This document shows positions 8,698 through 18,453 of a stretch of 64,000 nucleotides of DNA, in pieces. Source of the stretch: Rhodopseudomonas palustris (GTDB lineage Bacteria; Pseudomonadota; Alphaproteobacteria; Rhizobiales; Xanthobacteraceae); NCBI RefSeq assembly GCF_007005445.1, contig NZ_CP041387.1:434001-498000 (forward strand), given 5' to 3'. The stretch's first letter is position 1. The number at the start of each line of letters is the position of its first letter. The position numbers and the translations under genes are program-made. The notes beneath the pieces are model-generated. The model had not been told where the DNA came from, did no database searches, and saw only the letters and a list, made by a program, of their open reading frames with translations.

Positions 8698-10002
8698 ATG
8701 GTCGATCCGGTGCCGATGACGCTTCGCGCCTATCGCAGGTTGACCGCTGCCGCGGCGCCGCTGGCGTCGCTGTGGATCGGCCGGCGGCTGAAGCAGGGCA
8801 AGGAAGATCCCGCCCGTGTCGGAGAGCGCCGCGGTCTCAGCAACGACGCGCGACCTCGCGGCCCGGTGGTATGGATTCACGGCGCCAGTGTCGGCGAAGT
8901 GCTGGCCGCGGCCGGACTGATCGAACGGCTGCGTGCGCTCAACCTGCGCATCCTGCTCACCTCCGGAACGCTGACCTCGGCCCAGGTGGTGGCGAGCCGG
9001 TTTCCGCCGGACATCATCCACCAGTTCATTCCCTACGATGCGCCGCGTTTCGTCGAGCGTTTCCTCGATCACTGGCAACCCAGCCTGGCGCTGTTCATCG
9101 AATCCGATCTGTGGCCGAACCTGATCCTCGCCGCCTCGGCGCGGCGGGTGCCGATGGTGCTGATCAACGGCCGAATGTCGCAGCGGTCGTTTCCGCGCTG
9201 GCAGCGGGCCTCGGCGACGATCGGGGCGCTGCTCGGCCGGTTCGACATCTGCCTGGCGCAGTCGCGCATGGACGCCGATCGCTTCAGCGCGCTCGGCAGT
9301 CCGAGCGTGATCACCACCGGTAATCTGAAGATGGACGTCGATCCGCCGCCGGCCGATCCGGGCCGGCTGGAGCGGCTGCTCGCGGTCACCCGCGGCCGTC
9401 CGGTGATCGTCGCCGCATCGACGCATCCGGGCGAGGAAGAACTGCTCGTCGAAGCGCATCGCCGGCTGACGGCGAGCTTCCCGACGCTGCTCACCGTGAT
9501 CGTGCCGCGGCATCCGCATCGCGGCGAGCAGATCGCGAGTCAGGTCGAGACCGCCGGCCTGCCGGTGGCACTGCGCTCGCGAGAGCAGCAGCCGATGGCC
9601 GCGACTGCGATCTATGTCGCCGATACCATGGGTGAACTCGGACTGTTCTATCGCCTGGCGCCGATCGTGTTCATGGGCGGCTCACTGGTCGAGCATGGCG
9701 GCCAGAATCCGATCGAGGCGGTCAAGCTCGGCGCCGTGATCGTGCACGGTCCTCACGTCTCCAACTTCACCGACATCTATCGCGCGCTGGATGACGAAGG
9801 CGGAGCGTTCGCCGTTGCCGATGTCGACGCACTGGTGCTGCGGATTTCCTCGCTGCTGTCGAATCACGACGCGCGGCAAATCTCGATCACGGCGGCGACG
9901 GCCGTGGTCGATCGGCTCGGCGGCGCGCTCGACCGCACCATTGCGGCGCTCGAACCCTATCTTCTGCAATTGCAGATCGAGCAGGGCGCCGCGAATGCGT
10001 GA
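8698..10002 (+). CDS. waaA: 3-deoxy-D-manno-octulosonic acid transferase WaaA (KdtA)
   Basis: Transfers Kdo from CMP-Kdo to the lipid A precursor at the cytoplasmic face of the inner membrane. The 434-residue protein has a short hydrophobic N-terminal anchor and the GT-B acceptor motif HGASVGEV near residue 62, which carries the catalytic glutamate. It also has SDLWPN, LINGRMS and, in the donor half, GGSLVEHGGQNPIEA. ATG 8698 is preferred over the adjacent TTG at 8695. Its last codons overlap lpxK by 8 bases, so the two are coupled. Confidence 0.95.
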   Translation: MVDPVPMTLRAYRRLTAAAAPLASLWIGRRLKQGKEDPARVGERRGLSNDARPRGPVVWIHGASVGEVLAAAGLIERLRALNLRILLTSGTLTSAQVVASRFPPDIIHQFIPYDAPRFVERFLDHWQPSLALFIESDLWPNLILAASARRVPMVLINGRMSQRSFPRWQRASATIGALLGRFDICLAQSRMDADRFSALGSPSVITTGNLKMDVDPPPADPGRLERLLAVTRGRPVIVAASTHPGEEELLVEAHRRLTASFPTLLTVIVPRHPHRGEQIASQVETAGLPVALRSREQQPMAATAIYVADTMGELGLFYRLAPIVFMGGSLVEHGGQNPIEAVKLGAVIVHGPHVSNFTDIYRALDDEGGAFAVADVDALVLRISSLLSNHDARQISITAATAVVDRLGGALDRTIAALEPYLLQLQIEQGAANA

Positions 10003-11017
10003 GCCGGGCTTCTGGCACCGGCCCCCCTCCGTCTTGTCGCGCCTGCTGCTGCCGCTCGCGGCGCTCTACGGCAACATCGCCGCGGCGCGGATGCATCAGC
10101 CAGGTGCTGCTGTCAGCGTCCCGGTGCTGTGCGTGGGCAACTATCATATGGGCGGCGCCGGCAAGACGCCGACGACGCTGGCGCTGGTGGCGCTGCTGCG
10201 CGCTCTCGGCGAGCGGCCGGTGGTGCTGAGCCGCGGCTATGGTGGCCGGCTGCGCGGACCTGTGGTGGTCGATCCGTCGCGCCACGCCGCAGCCGACGTC
10301 GGCGACGAACCGTTGATGATGGCCGGATCCGTGCCGGTGGTGGTGGCGCGCGAACGCAGCGACGGCGCGGTGGTCGCCGCCTCGCAGGGCGCCAGCGTCA
10401 TCCTGATGGACGACGGCTTTCAGAACTCCGCGCTGATCAAGGACGCGGCGTTGATCGTGATCGACAGCCACCGCGGTGTCGGTAACGGCAGCGTATTTCC
10501 GGCCGGTCCGCTGCGGGCGCCGCTGGCGCTGCAGATCGCGCGTACCGATGCACTGGTCGTCGTCGGCGACGGCTCCGCCGCTGACGGTATTGCGGCGCAG
10601 ATCGCCGCCCAGGGCGGAACGGTGCTGCGGGCGCGGCTGGTGCCGCAGGCGGCGTCGGTCGAGGCGCTGCGTGGCCGGCGGGTGCTGGCGTTCGCGGGCA
10701 TCGGCGATCCGGCGCGCTTCGTCGCGACGCTGCGTGCCAGTGGTGTCGAGGTGGTGGAGCAGCGCGCCTTTGCCGATCATCATCCGTTCACGGCGGAGGA
10801 GTTGGCGGAACTTGCCGCGGCGGCCAGGCGCGGCGGCTTGACGCTGGTGACGACGGAGAAGGATCTGGCCCGGATCGGGCGTGCGGCGGCGAGCCTTGGC
10901 GTGGAGATTGTGACGCTGGCGGTGACGCTGGCGTTCGACGACGAGGCTGCGCTGCGCCTGTTCCTGCTCGACCGTCTCAACCGGGCTCGCGCCGAGCGGC
11001 TAGCCGCGCGGCGCTGA
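9995..11017 (+). CDS. lpxK: Tetraacyldisaccharide 4'-kinase LpxK
   Basis: Phosphorylates the 4' position of the lipid A disaccharide, at the inner membrane. The 340-residue protein begins with a hydrophobic amphipathic segment (SRLLLPLAALYGNIAAARM). A P-loop, GNYHMGGAGKTPTT, follows at about 49-60. MDDGFQN near 137 and the downstream FADHHPFT motif are typical of LpxK. The start ATG 9995 lies inside the end of waaA. A reading frame extends upstream of it, but that part is only the shadow of waaA. Confidence 0.95.
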   Translation: MREPGFWHRPPSVLSRLLLPLAALYGNIAAARMHQPGAAVSVPVLCVGNYHMGGAGKTPTTLALVALLRALGERPVVLSRGYGGRLRGPVVVDPSRHAAADVGDEPLMMAGSVPVVVARERSDGAVVAASQGASVILMDDGFQNSALIKDAALIVIDSHRGVGNGSVFPAGPLRAPLALQIARTDALVVVGDGSAADGIAAQIAAQGGTVLRARLVPQAASVEALRGRRVLAFAGIGDPARFVATLRASGVEVVEQRAFADHHPFTAEELAELAAAARRGGLTLVTTEKDLARIGRAAASLGVEIVTLAVTLAFDDEAALRLFLLDRLNRARAERLAARR

Positions 11018-11024
11018 GCGAGCC

Positions 11025-11252
11025 TCAACCATTGGACTGCAATGCTTCCGGATGGTGCCGCTTCAGCACGGCTTCCGGAGTCGCGTAGGGCTCCTTGAGA
11101 TCGACGCTCCAATATTTCAGCTCGTCGAGCGGGATCTGCACCCCGGTAACGGCGCAGCGCACATAGGTACCGGGTGAGATCACCCGGAAGTCGCCATCGA
11201 GATACTGCACCTGGGCTTCACCCGAACCCGAGAAGCCAAATTTGTTGAGCAC
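11025..11252 (-). CDS. DUF2093 domain protein
   Basis: A 75-residue protein of the alphaproteobacterial DUF2093 family. Its core is VQYLDGDFRVISPGTYVRCAVTG followed by IPLDELKYWSVDLKEPYATPEA. It has a predicted beta-rich cytosolic fold and no catalytic motif. The tail is convergent with lpxK, with only 7 bases between stops. The function is unknown. Confidence 0.85.
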   Translation of the reverse strand: MLNKFGFSGSGEAQVQYLDGDFRVISPGTYVRCAVTGVQIPLDELKYWSVDLKEPYATPEAVLKRHHPEALQSNG

Positions 11253-11397
11253 GGCCGATCTCCTGGAAAACCGCAGGTTGCGGAATGATGCAAAGCTGCG
11301 GGTCGATACCCCTGACAGATAGAACGGTTGCGCCGCATTGCAAACCGCCGCGATGTCATGGCGGCGTCGTTTTCGCTGCGGATCGCGAAAACCAATT

Positions 11398-13011
11398 CTA
11401 AAACAGTGAGCCCTGGCCGGCAGGCTTCACCAGTCGCTTCGCAGCCTTCGCCGGCACGGACGCAGGCTTTGCGGTGTGGGCCGGGGATCCGCTGCCGCCA
11501 TCGGCGGTGACGCCGAGCCGGCCGTCGGCGAATTCGACGCTGAGCCTGGCTCCGGCGGCGACCGAGGCGGCGGTGTGCACGGAGCGCCCTTCGGCGTCGC
11601 GCACCAGCGCGAAGCCGCGCGCCAGCACGCCGCGATACGACAGTGCGGTGAGCAGCTTGCCGGTGGCGTCGAGCCGCGCCTGACGGCGCTCCAGCAGGGT
11701 GGCCAGCGCCCGCCGCGCGCGTTCGGCGAGCCGCTGCAGCCGCTCCTGCTCGCCTGCGATCCGCATCCGCTGCGCCTGCTGGTTGGCCAGCCGGGAGGCT
11801 TGCAGCCGCACCGCCAAGCCTTCGAACCGGTCGCGGCGGTGCCGCAGCGTCGCCCGGGCGCAGCGCTGCAACTGGGTACCGGAGACGTCGAGCCGATGGG
11901 CGCTGTGCGCCACCTGCGCCCGCAGCACCTTGAGCGTCATGCCAGCGGCGGCGGCGGCGAAGCGGCGGTGATGGGCGTGGGTGTTGGTGCGCAGCGCGCG
12001 AGGCAGCGAGGCCGCCGCAGTATCGAGCCGCTGCCGCGGGATCGCCAGCAGGTCGGAGGCGCCCGGCAGCGCGCGGGCGGCGGCGCGCAGCTCGTTGCGG
12101 CGAAAATCCTGGCCGCGCTGCCAGCTCGACAGCATCCGCCGCGCCAGGCCGCCGACCTCGACGAACAGCTCGGCGCGCACCGGCACCGCCATTTCGGCGG
12201 CGGCGGTCGGGGTCGGCGCGCGCTTGTCGGCAGCGAAATCGATCAGCGTGACGTCGGTCTCGTGGCCGACCGCCGAGATCAGCGGGATCATGCTGTCGGC
12301 CGCGGCGCGGACCACGATCTCCTCGTTGAACGACCAAAGATCTTCCAACGAGCCGCCGCCACGCGCGACGATCAGCAGGTCCGGCCGCGGGATCGGCCCG
12401 TCTTCGGGCAGCGCGTTGAAGCCGTGGATCGCAGCCGCCACCTGTTCGGCTGAGCCTTCGCCCTGCACCCGCACCGGCCAAACCAGCACGCGGCGGGGAA
12501 AGCGATCTTCGAGCCGGTGCAGGATGTCGCGAATCACGGCGCCGGTCGGCGAGGTGACGACGCCGATCACCTCCGGCAGCCACGGCAGGAGCTGCTTGCG
12601 CGCCTCGTCGAACAGGCCCTCGGCGGCGAGCTTCTTCTTGCGCTCTTCCATCAGCGCCATCAGCGCGCCAACGCCGGCAGGCTCGAGCGCCTCGATCACG
12701 ATCTGATATTTCGACGAGCCCGGATAGGTGGTCAGCTTGCCGGTGGCGATGACCTCGAGGCCTTCCTGCGGCTTGAACCGCATCCGCCCGGCGACGCCCT
12801 TCCAGATCACGGCCTCGATCTTGGCGCCCTCGTCCTTGAGCGCGAAATAGCAGTGACCGGACGAGTGCGGCCCACGGAAGCCGGTGATCTCGCCACGCAC
12901 CCGGACATGCCCATAGGTGTCCTCGACCGTCCGCTTCAGCGCCTGCGACAGCTCGGAAACGGTGAATTCGCCGACATTGGCGAGGGCTTGGGGAGACTGC
13001 AGTCGGGCCAT
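11398..13011 (-). CDS. xseA: Exodeoxyribonuclease VII large subunit XseA
   Basis: The catalytic subunit of ExoVII, which degrades single-stranded DNA in both directions. The N-terminal OB-fold ([21 protein letters not shown] and [19 protein letters not shown]) spans about residues 15-110. The nuclease core includes [21 protein letters not shown] and [29 protein letters not shown] long arginine-rich coiled coil follows. I use ATG 13011 (537 aa); an upstream in-frame ATG at 13071 adds 20 unconserved residues. The small subunit gene xseB is not in the window. Confidence 0.95.
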   Translation of the reverse strand: MARLQSPQALANVGEFTVSELSQALKRTVEDTYGHVRVRGEITGFRGPHSSGHCYFALKDEGAKIEAVIWKGVAGRMRFKPQEGLEVIATGKLTTYPGSSKYQIVIEALEPAGVGALMALMEERKKKLAAEGLFDEARKQLLPWLPEVIGVVTSPTGAVIRDILHRLEDRFPRRVLVWPVRVQGEGSAEQVAAAIHGFNALPEDGPIPRPDLLIVARGGGSLEDLWSFNEEIVVRAAADSMIPLISAVGHETDVTLIDFAADKRAPTPTAAAEMAVPVRAELFVEVGGLARRMLSSWQRGQDFRRNELRAAARALPGASDLLAIPRQRLDTAAASLPRALRTNTHAHHRRFAAAAAGMTLKVLRAQVAHSAHRLDVSGTQLQRCARATLRHRRDRFEGLAVRLQASRLANQQAQRMRIAGEQERLQRLAERARRALATLLERRQARLDATGKLLTALSYRGVLARGFALVRDAEGRSVHTAASVAAGARLSVEFADGRLGVTADGGSGSPAHTAKPASVPAKAAKRLVKPAGQGSLF

Positions 13012-13191
13012 GCGATTCGATCGGGGTTGAAGGGTGCGGCGGAAAGTAGGGACTTTCTGGCCGGCCGCCAACCCGCGGCCGGGACGGAGCCTCTACCCGG
13101 ACATATCCACATCCGCGCCGGCGCGCGTTGCCGGCCGCCTGCCGCGTGTTACACCTCGCGGACCATCCACGGGGCGTACGGTCAGGCTTTC

Positions 13192-14475
13192 ATGAATATT
13201 CTCCTCCTCGGCTCGGGCGGGCGCGAACATGCGCTGGCCTGGAAGATCGCGGCATCGCCGCTGGTCACCAAGCTGTGGTGCGCGCCGGGCAATGCCGGGA
13301 TCGCCCGCGAGGCGACCTGCGTGGCGCTCGACATCGCCGACCACCCGGCCGTGATCGCGTTCTGCAAGGCCAATCAGGTCGACTTCGTGGTGGTCGGGCC
13401 GGAGGCGCCGCTCGCCGCCGGCATCGTTGACGATTTGGCCGCGGCCGGCATCAAGGCGTTCGGACCGAGCCGCAAGGCGTCGCAGCTCGAAAGCTCGAAA
13501 GGCTTCACCAAGGATCTGTGCAAGGCGCACGACATTCCGACCGCCGCCTATGAACGGTTCAGCGATCCGAACGAGGCCAAGGCCTATATCCGGGTGCAGG
13601 GCGCGCCGATCGTGGTCAAGGCCGACGGCCTCGCCGCCGGCAAGGGCGTGGTGGTGGCGACGACGCTTGCCGAGGCGGAGGCCGCGGTCGACATGATGTT
13701 CGGCGGCGGGCTGGGCGACGCCGGCGTCGAAGTCGTCGTCGAGGATTTCCTGGTCGGCGAGGAGGCGTCGTTCTTCGTGCTGTGCGATGGCGACCACGCG
13801 CTGCCGCTCGCCTCCGCACAGGACCACAAGCGCGCCTATGACGGCGACAAGGGACCGAACACCGGCGGCATGGGGGCGTATTCGCCGGCGCCGGTGATGA
13901 CCGACGCGATCTGTCAGCAGACGATGCAGCGGATCATCTATCCGACGCTGAAGGCGATGAAGGCGATGGGCGCGCCGTTCAAGGGCGTGCTGTTCGCCGG
14001 GCTGATGATCACCGAGGACGGCCCGCAACTGATCGAATACAATGTCCGGTTCGGCGACCCGGAGTGCCAGGTGCTGATGATGCGGATGATGTCCGACATC
14101 GTGCCGGCGCTGCTCGCCTGCGCCGACGGCCAGCTCGATCATGTCAGCCTGCGCTGGCACGACGATCCGGCGCTCACCGTGGTGATGGCCGCCAAGGGCT
14201 ATCCGGGACACTACGAGAAGGGCACCCGGATCGCCGGCCTGGAGCGCGCCGACGCGATTCCAGGCGTGCAGATCTTCCACGCCGGCACGGTGGCGTCGGG
14301 CGACTGGGTGCTCGCCAATGGCGGCCGCGTGCTCGCGGTCACCGCGTCGGCCAAGACGGTCGCCGAGGCGCAGCGCCGCGCCTACGAGGCGATCGGCGTG
14401 ATCAACTGGCCCGAAGGCTTCTGCCGCCGCGACATCGGCTGGCAGGCGGTGGCGCGGGAACGGCGGAGGAAGTGA
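13192..14475 (+). CDS. purD: Phosphoribosylamine-glycine ligase PurD
   Basis: Ligates glycine to phosphoribosylamine in purine synthesis, using ATP. The 427-residue length is standard. The N-terminal motif [16 protein letters not shown] starts at residue 3. The ATP-grasp core has [14 protein letters not shown] near 143, the [20 protein letters not shown] signature near 213, and ENVR-type [11 protein letters not shown] near 284. The open frame extends 675 bases upstream of the ATG at 13192, but that part is antisense to xseA and is not coding. Confidence 0.96.
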   Translation: MNILLLGSGGREHALAWKIAASPLVTKLWCAPGNAGIAREATCVALDIADHPAVIAFCKANQVDFVVVGPEAPLAAGIVDDLAAAGIKAFGPSRKASQLESSKGFTKDLCKAHDIPTAAYERFSDPNEAKAYIRVQGAPIVVKADGLAAGKGVVVATTLAEAEAAVDMMFGGGLGDAGVEVVVEDFLVGEEASFFVLCDGDHALPLASAQDHKRAYDGDKGPNTGGMGAYSPAPVMTDAICQQTMQRIIYPTLKAMKAMGAPFKGVLFAGLMITEDGPQLIEYNVRFGDPECQVLMMRMMSDIVPALLACADGQLDHVSLRWHDDPALTVVMAAKGYPGHYEKGTRIAGLERADAIPGVQIFHAGTVASGDWVLANGGRVLAVTASAKTVAEAQRRAYEAIGVINWPEGFCRRDIGWQAVARERRRK

Positions 14476-14483
14476 TCAGTTAG

Positions 14484-14581
14484 CCTCACCCTGAGGAGCG
14501 CGCGCCAGCGCGCGTCTCGAAGGGCGAGGCGGCGGCCCATCCTTCGAGACGCGCTCCTTCGGAGCGCTCCTCAGGATGAGG
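14484..14581. repeat. Intergenic inverted-repeat element, family A
   Basis: Starts with a CCTCACCCTGAGGAGC-type end and finishes with its mirror CTCCTCAGGATGAGG. Inside are facing copies of the GTCTCGAAGG / CCTTCGAGAC core. It can fold into a long hairpin between purD and the dehalogenase gene. Related copies are at 28033-28172, 35887-36013 and 63730-63833. The element has no coding capacity. Confidence 0.85.
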
Positions 14582-14623
14582 TCGTGTTTGGAGCTGACGA
14601 CACCCAGTTGGAAGGATTCGCCG

Positions 14624-15532
14624 ATGCCCGATCTCGCCGACTTGTTTCCGGGCTTCGGCTCGGAGTGGATCAACACCTCGTCGGGCCGGATCTTCGCCCG
14701 CACCGGCGGCGACGGGCCGCCGCTGCTGCTGCTGCATGGCTTCTCCGAAACCCATGTGATGTGGCACCGGGTTGCGCCGAAGCTCGCCGAGCGGTTCAAG
14801 CTGATCATCGCCGATCTGCCGGGCTACGGCTGGTCCGACATGCCGGAGAGCGACGAAAAGCACACGCCCTACACCAAGCGGGCGATGGCCAGGCAGTTGA
14901 TCGAGGCGATGGAGCAGCTCGGCCACGTGCATTTTGCGCTCGCCGGCCACGACCGCGGCGGCCGGGTCAGCTACCGAATGGCGCTGGATTCGCCGGGGCG
15001 GCTGTCGAAGCTGGCGGTGCTCGATATCCTGCCGACCTACGAATACTGGCAGCGGATGGACCGGCGCTATGCGCTGAAGATCTATCATTGGAGCTTCCTG
15101 GCGCAGCCGGCGCCGCTGCCGGAGACGCTGATCGCCGCCGCGCCGGATTTCTTCCTGAAGAACAAGCTGGCGAGCTGGGCCAAGGCCCACGATCTGTCGT
15201 GCTTCGATCCGCGTGCGCTCGAACATTATCTGGCGCCGTTCCGCGACCCGATGCGGCTGCACGCGATGTGCGAGGATTATCGTGCGGGCGCGTTCGCGGA
15301 TTTCGAGCACGACAAGGCCGATGTCGAAGCCGGCAACAAGATCGAAGTGCCGATGCTGGCGCTGTGGGGCGACGCCGGCATCGCGCAATCGGCCGCGACG
15401 CCGCTCGACACCTGGAAGAATTGGGCGAAAGACGTGCAGGGCGGACCGGTCGATTCCGGTCACTTCCTCACCGAGGAGGCGCCGGATCAGACCGCCGAAG
15501 CGTTGTTGAAGTTCTTCAGCGCCGCGCCTTGA
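14624..15532 (+). CDS. Fluoroacetate dehalogenase-type alpha/beta hydrolase
   Basis: Hydrolytic defluorinase/dehalogenase that converts haloacetates to glycolate. With ATG 14624 the protein is 302 residues, and every key residue falls where I recall it in the R. palustris enzyme: nucleophile D110 in GHDRGGR, carboxylate-binding R111 and R114, D134, halide pocket H155, W156 and Y219, and H280 as base. The oxyanion-side HGF is at 38-40. Differences from that enzyme as I recall it include S41-E42 in place of P-Q, and G113 in place of A. It follows a family A repeat, converges on tadA with a 17-base overlap, and has no partner gene beside it. Real activity on fluoroacetate versus chloroacetate is unproven. 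Confidence 0.88.
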   Translation: MPDLADLFPGFGSEWINTSSGRIFARTGGDGPPLLLLHGFSETHVMWHRVAPKLAERFKLIIADLPGYGWSDMPESDEKHTPYTKRAMARQLIEAMEQLGHVHFALAGHDRGGRVSYRMALDSPGRLSKLAVLDILPTYEYWQRMDRRYALKIYHWSFLAQPAPLPETLIAAAPDFFLKNKLASWAKAHDLSCFDPRALEHYLAPFRDPMRLHAMCEDYRAGAFADFEHDKADVEAGNKIEVPMLALWGDAGIAQSAATPLDTWKNWAKDVQGGPVDSGHFLTEEAPDQTAEALLKFFSAAP

Positions 15533-15962
15533 AGAACTCCCGCAGCATCGCCGCGGCCTCGCGCTCGCCGACCGCGGAATACACTTCCGGCGCATGATGG
15601 CAGGTCGGCTGGCCGTAGAAACGCACGCCGGATTCCACCGCGCCGCCCTTCGGATCGAACGCGCCGAAATACAGCCGCCGAATTCGGGCGAACGAAATCG
15701 CACCGGCGCACATCGTGCACGGCTCCAGCGTGACGTAGAGGTCGCAATCGACTAGCCGCTCGCTGCCGAGCTTGGCCGACGCCTGCCGGATCGCCAGCAG
15801 CTCGGCATGGGCGGTGGGGTCGCGGTCGGTCAGGGTGCGGTTGCCGGCCTTGGCGATCACCACGCCGTCGCGGACGATCACGCAGCCGATCGGCACCTCG
15901 CCGGCAGCCCCCGCCGCGGCTGCCTCGGCCAGCGCCAATTCCATGAAAGTGGAAGCCGTCAT
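15516..15962 (-). CDS. tadA: tRNA adenosine(34) deaminase TadA
   Basis: Converts A34 of tRNA-Arg(ACG) to inosine, an essential wobble modification. The 148-residue protein has the zinc deaminase motif HAE (H52, E54) and PCTMC (C82, C85). [10 protein letters not shown] at 21-30 precedes them. ATG 15962 is chosen because the family starts here. An open frame continues 96 codons upstream with low-complexity sequence antisense to the start of the pseudouridine synthase gene, and is not believable as coding. Confidence 0.95.
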   Translation of the reverse strand: MTASTFMELALAEAAAAGAAGEVPIGCVIVRDGVVIAKAGNRTLTDRDPTAHAELLAIRQASAKLGSERLVDCDLYVTLEPCTMCAGAISFARIRRLYFGAFDPKGGAVESGVRFYGQPTCHHAPEVYSAVGEREAAAMLREFFKARR

Positions 15963-16128
15963 CGTCGTTCTTGGCTCGTCTCGCTCCGAAAACTCTGCTA
16001 GGAGACCGACTTCAGCAAAAGTGGATGGCTGTTTTGCGTGACCATGCGCGTTTCGATCGGAGCGCGCGGCCTGCGAGCCGTTCCCGACTGCCTGTGCCCC
16101 ATTTCGTGTTCCGATAGAAAGACCAGTC

Positions 16129-18264
16129 ATGCCCCGCGACACCCGTAAAGACAACGATTCTGCGCGTGGCCGCCGCGACAGGCCCGCCGGCGGCAAGGGC
16201 GGCAAGGGCCGTTCCGGCGCGGCGCGAGGGCCGGAGAAGAAGTTCGCCAAGCGCGCAGGCGAGGGGGCCGGCGAGGGCCGTGGGGAGAAGACCTACGCCA
16301 AGAAGTCGTTCGGCGGCGACGCCAAGCGCTCGTTCGGCAGCGAGGGCAAGCGGCCCTATGCCAAGCGCGACGGTGCCGCGCCGCGCCGCGACTTTTCCGA
16401 CCGTCCGCGCCGTGATGACGGGGACGCGCCGCGCGCCCGTTTTAGCCGCGACGACCGCCCCGCGCGCAGCGGTGGGGAGCGTGCCGAGCGCGGTCCGCGC
16501 AAGGAGTTCGGTGATCGTCCGAAGCGGGATTTCGGTGACCGCCCCAAGCGCGACTTCAGTGATCGCCCGAAGCGCGATTTCGCTGACCGCCCCAAGCGCG
16601 ATTTTGCTGATCGGCCGAAGCGTCCGTTCCAGCGTGACGGCGAGCCCGGCCGCGACCGCAGCGACGAAAAGCCGTGGCGGGCCCGCGAGGATCGGCCGGC
16701 ACGTGCCGGCGGCGATCGTGACCGCAAATTCGACAAAGGCGGCTTCGACAAGCCGCGTTTCGCCAAATCGCGCGACGACAAGCCGCGCTTCGATCGGGAT
16801 CGGGGCGACAAGCCCAGGTTTGACAAGCCCCGTGGCGACAAGCCCAGGTTCGATCGTGGCGAGCGCTCCGAACGTCCGGAACGCAGCGGCGACCGGCCGA
16901 AATTTTCGCGCCCGCGCGACGGCGAACGCGGCGAGCAGCGTCCGTTCCGCGAGCGCAGCTTCGATCGCCCGCGCGAGGATCGTCCGCGGAGTGACCGTCC
17001 CCGCAGCGACCGGCCCCGTGAGGATCGCCCGCAGCGCGACCGCGCCGCCAAGCACGGCGATTGGCACGAGCATCCGCGCAGCGAAGGCCGCGGCTTCGAT
17101 CGTCCCCGCAAGGGTCGGGACGAAGAGCGCGGCTTCGATCGTCCGCGCCGCGACAATGAGGACGACAGCAGGGTCTTCGCCAAACGTCCGGCGTTCGGCG
17201 GCCGCGGCGCGTTCCGCAAGCAGGATCCGGCAGCGGCCAAGCGTAAGCCGGCCGCTCCCGCGAAGCCCGACAAGGCTGGCGAGCGTATCGCCAAGGTGGT
17301 GGCGCGTGCCGGGCTGTGCTCGCGCCGCGATGCCGAGGCGTGGATCACGGAAGGCCGTGTCACCGTCAACGGCAAGGTGATCGATTCGCCGGCGCTCGAC
17401 GTCAAGGCGAGCGATGTCATCACCATCGACGGCAAGCCGTTGCCGGAGCGCGAGCGGACGCGGCTGTTCCTGTATCACAAGCCGCGCGGGCTGATGACGA
17501 CGCACAGCGATCCGGAAGGCCGGCCGACGGTGTTCGATCATTTGCCCGAAGGGCTGCCGCGGCTGATCTCGATTGGCCGGCTCGACTTCAACACCGAGGG
17601 CCTGCTGCTGCTCACCAATGACGGCGGCCTCGCGCGTGCGCTCGAATTGCCGGAGACCGGCTGGCTACGGCGCTACCGCGTCCGCGCCCATGGCGAGATC
17701 ACCCAGGCGCAGCTCGACGAGCTGCAGAACGGCATCGAGGTCGACGGCGTGCAATACGGCCCGATCGAGGCCAAGCTGGAGCGCGATCAGGGCGCCAATG
17801 TCTGGCTGGTGTTCGCGATCCGCGAGGGCAAGAACCGCGAAGTGCGTAACGTGCTGGCGCATCTCGGGCTCGAGGTGAACCGGCTGATCCGGGTCTCCTA
17901 TGGGCCGTTCCAACTGCTCGAACTCGGTGAAGGCGAGGTCGACGAGGTCAAGACCCGGGTGCTGCGCGATCAGCTCGGCGAGAAGGTGATCGCGCTCGCC
18001 GGCTGCGACTTCGCCGGCCCGTCGCCGAGCGAGACCAAGCCGAAGCCGCGCGCCGGCAAGGTCGTGTCTGCCGAGGAGTGGTCGGTGGTCGAGGGCGCAG
18101 CCAAGCCGAAGAAGACGATCACCAAGCGCGGGGCGGTCGAGGATCGCAAGGGCCGCAGGGTCAAGGTCGAACGCACCGCCAGCGACGGCGGCGAGCGCCC
18201 GCTGTCGCGCGGCCCGGCGCGCCGCTACCACGGCAAACGCGACCTCGCGCCGCGGGACGAGTGA
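16129..18264 (+). CDS. rluB: 23S rRNA pseudouridine synthase (RluB-type) with long basic N-terminal extension
   Basis: Isomerises uridine in 23S rRNA (helix 89 region for RluB). The enzyme proper is residues ~380-640: S4 RNA-binding domain (RIAKVVARAGLCSRRDAEAW), then the catalytic domain with GRLDFNTEGLLLLTND, whose Asp is the nucleophile, and EGKNREVRNVLAHLGLEVNRL. Residues 1-375 are low complexity, dominated by Arg, Lys, Asp, Gly and Pro, with degenerate DRPR/FDRPR repeats. A 70-residue basic tail follows the enzyme. Such tails are likely disordered and RNA-binding. Divergent from tadA. Confidence 0.92.
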   Translation: MPRDTRKDNDSARGRRDRPAGGKGGKGRSGAARGPEKKFAKRAGEGAGEGRGEKTYAKKSFGGDAKRSFGSEGKRPYAKRDGAAPRRDFSDRPRRDDGDAPRARFSRDDRPARSGGERAERGPRKEFGDRPKRDFGDRPKRDFSDRPKRDFADRPKRDFADRPKRPFQRDGEPGRDRSDEKPWRAREDRPARAGGDRDRKFDKGGFDKPRFAKSRDDKPRFDRDRGDKPRFDKPRGDKPRFDRGERSERPERSGDRPKFSRPRDGERGEQRPFRERSFDRPREDRPRSDRPRSDRPREDRPQRDRAAKHGDWHEHPRSEGRGFDRPRKGRDEERGFDRPRRDNEDDSRVFAKRPAFGGRGAFRKQDPAAAKRKPAAPAKPDKAGERIAKVVARAGLCSRRDAEAWITEGRVTVNGKVIDSPALDVKASDVITIDGKPLPERERTRLFLYHKPRGLMTTHSDPEGRPTVFDHLPEGLPRLISIGRLDFNTEGLLLLTNDGGLARALELPETGWLRRYRVRAHGEITQAQLDELQNGIEVDGVQYGPIEAKLERDQGANVWLVFAIREGKNREVRNVLAHLGLEVNRLIRVSYGPFQLLELGEGEVDEVKTRVLRDQLGEKVIALAGCDFAGPSPSETKPKPRAGKVVSAEEWSVVEGAAKPKKTITKRGAVEDRKGRRVKVERTASDGGERPLSRGPARRYHGKRDLAPRDE
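16510..16629 (+). repeat. Five tandem 24-base repeats inside rluB
   Basis: Five consecutive units encode GDRPKRDF, GDRPKRDF, SDRPKRDF, ADRPKRDF and ADRPKRPF (residues 128-167). Synonymous third-position changes separate the copies, so the amino-acid unit is kept while the DNA drifts. This points to selection on the protein repeat rather than very recent slippage. Confidence 0.9.
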
Positions 18265-18300
18265 GTTCGGTTTCATGCTGATCGACGGCATGGCGCTTGT

Positions 18301-18417
18301 GCTCCCTTCCCCCTTGCGGGGGAGGGTCGGGGTGGGGGGTAGCTACGAAGCAAGGTTTTGCTTGTGGACCCCCACCCCCGACCCCTCCCCGCAAGGGGGA
18401 GGGGAGCGCGCCTCGTT
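18301..18417. repeat. Intergenic inverted-repeat element, family C
   Basis: Left arm GCTCCCTTCCCCCTTGCGGG and a right arm that is nearly its reverse complement (ending GAGGGGAGC) flank a short spacer. Internal GGTCGGGGTGGGG / CCCCACCCCCGACC halves also pair. It lies between rluB and rsmD. Similar elements are at 54364-54429 and 56996-57143. Confidence 0.85.
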
Positions 18418-18453
18418 CGTTTCGAGCTACCTGCAATCTCTACGAGCACTCCC

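Noticed and set aside
11476..12453. A 325-codon frame opposite xseA
   Set aside because: Arg/Gln/His-rich shadow with no domain; xseA is complete opposite it.
15963..16250. N-terminal extension of TadA by 96 residues
   Set aside because: Antisense to the start of rluB, low complexity and outside the conserved TadA length.
16012..17541. A 509-codon frame antisense to the rluB N-terminus, rich in Ala-Val-Thr repeats
   Set aside because: The repetition mirrors the DRPKRD-type codons of the sense strand. There is no independent evidence of coding.
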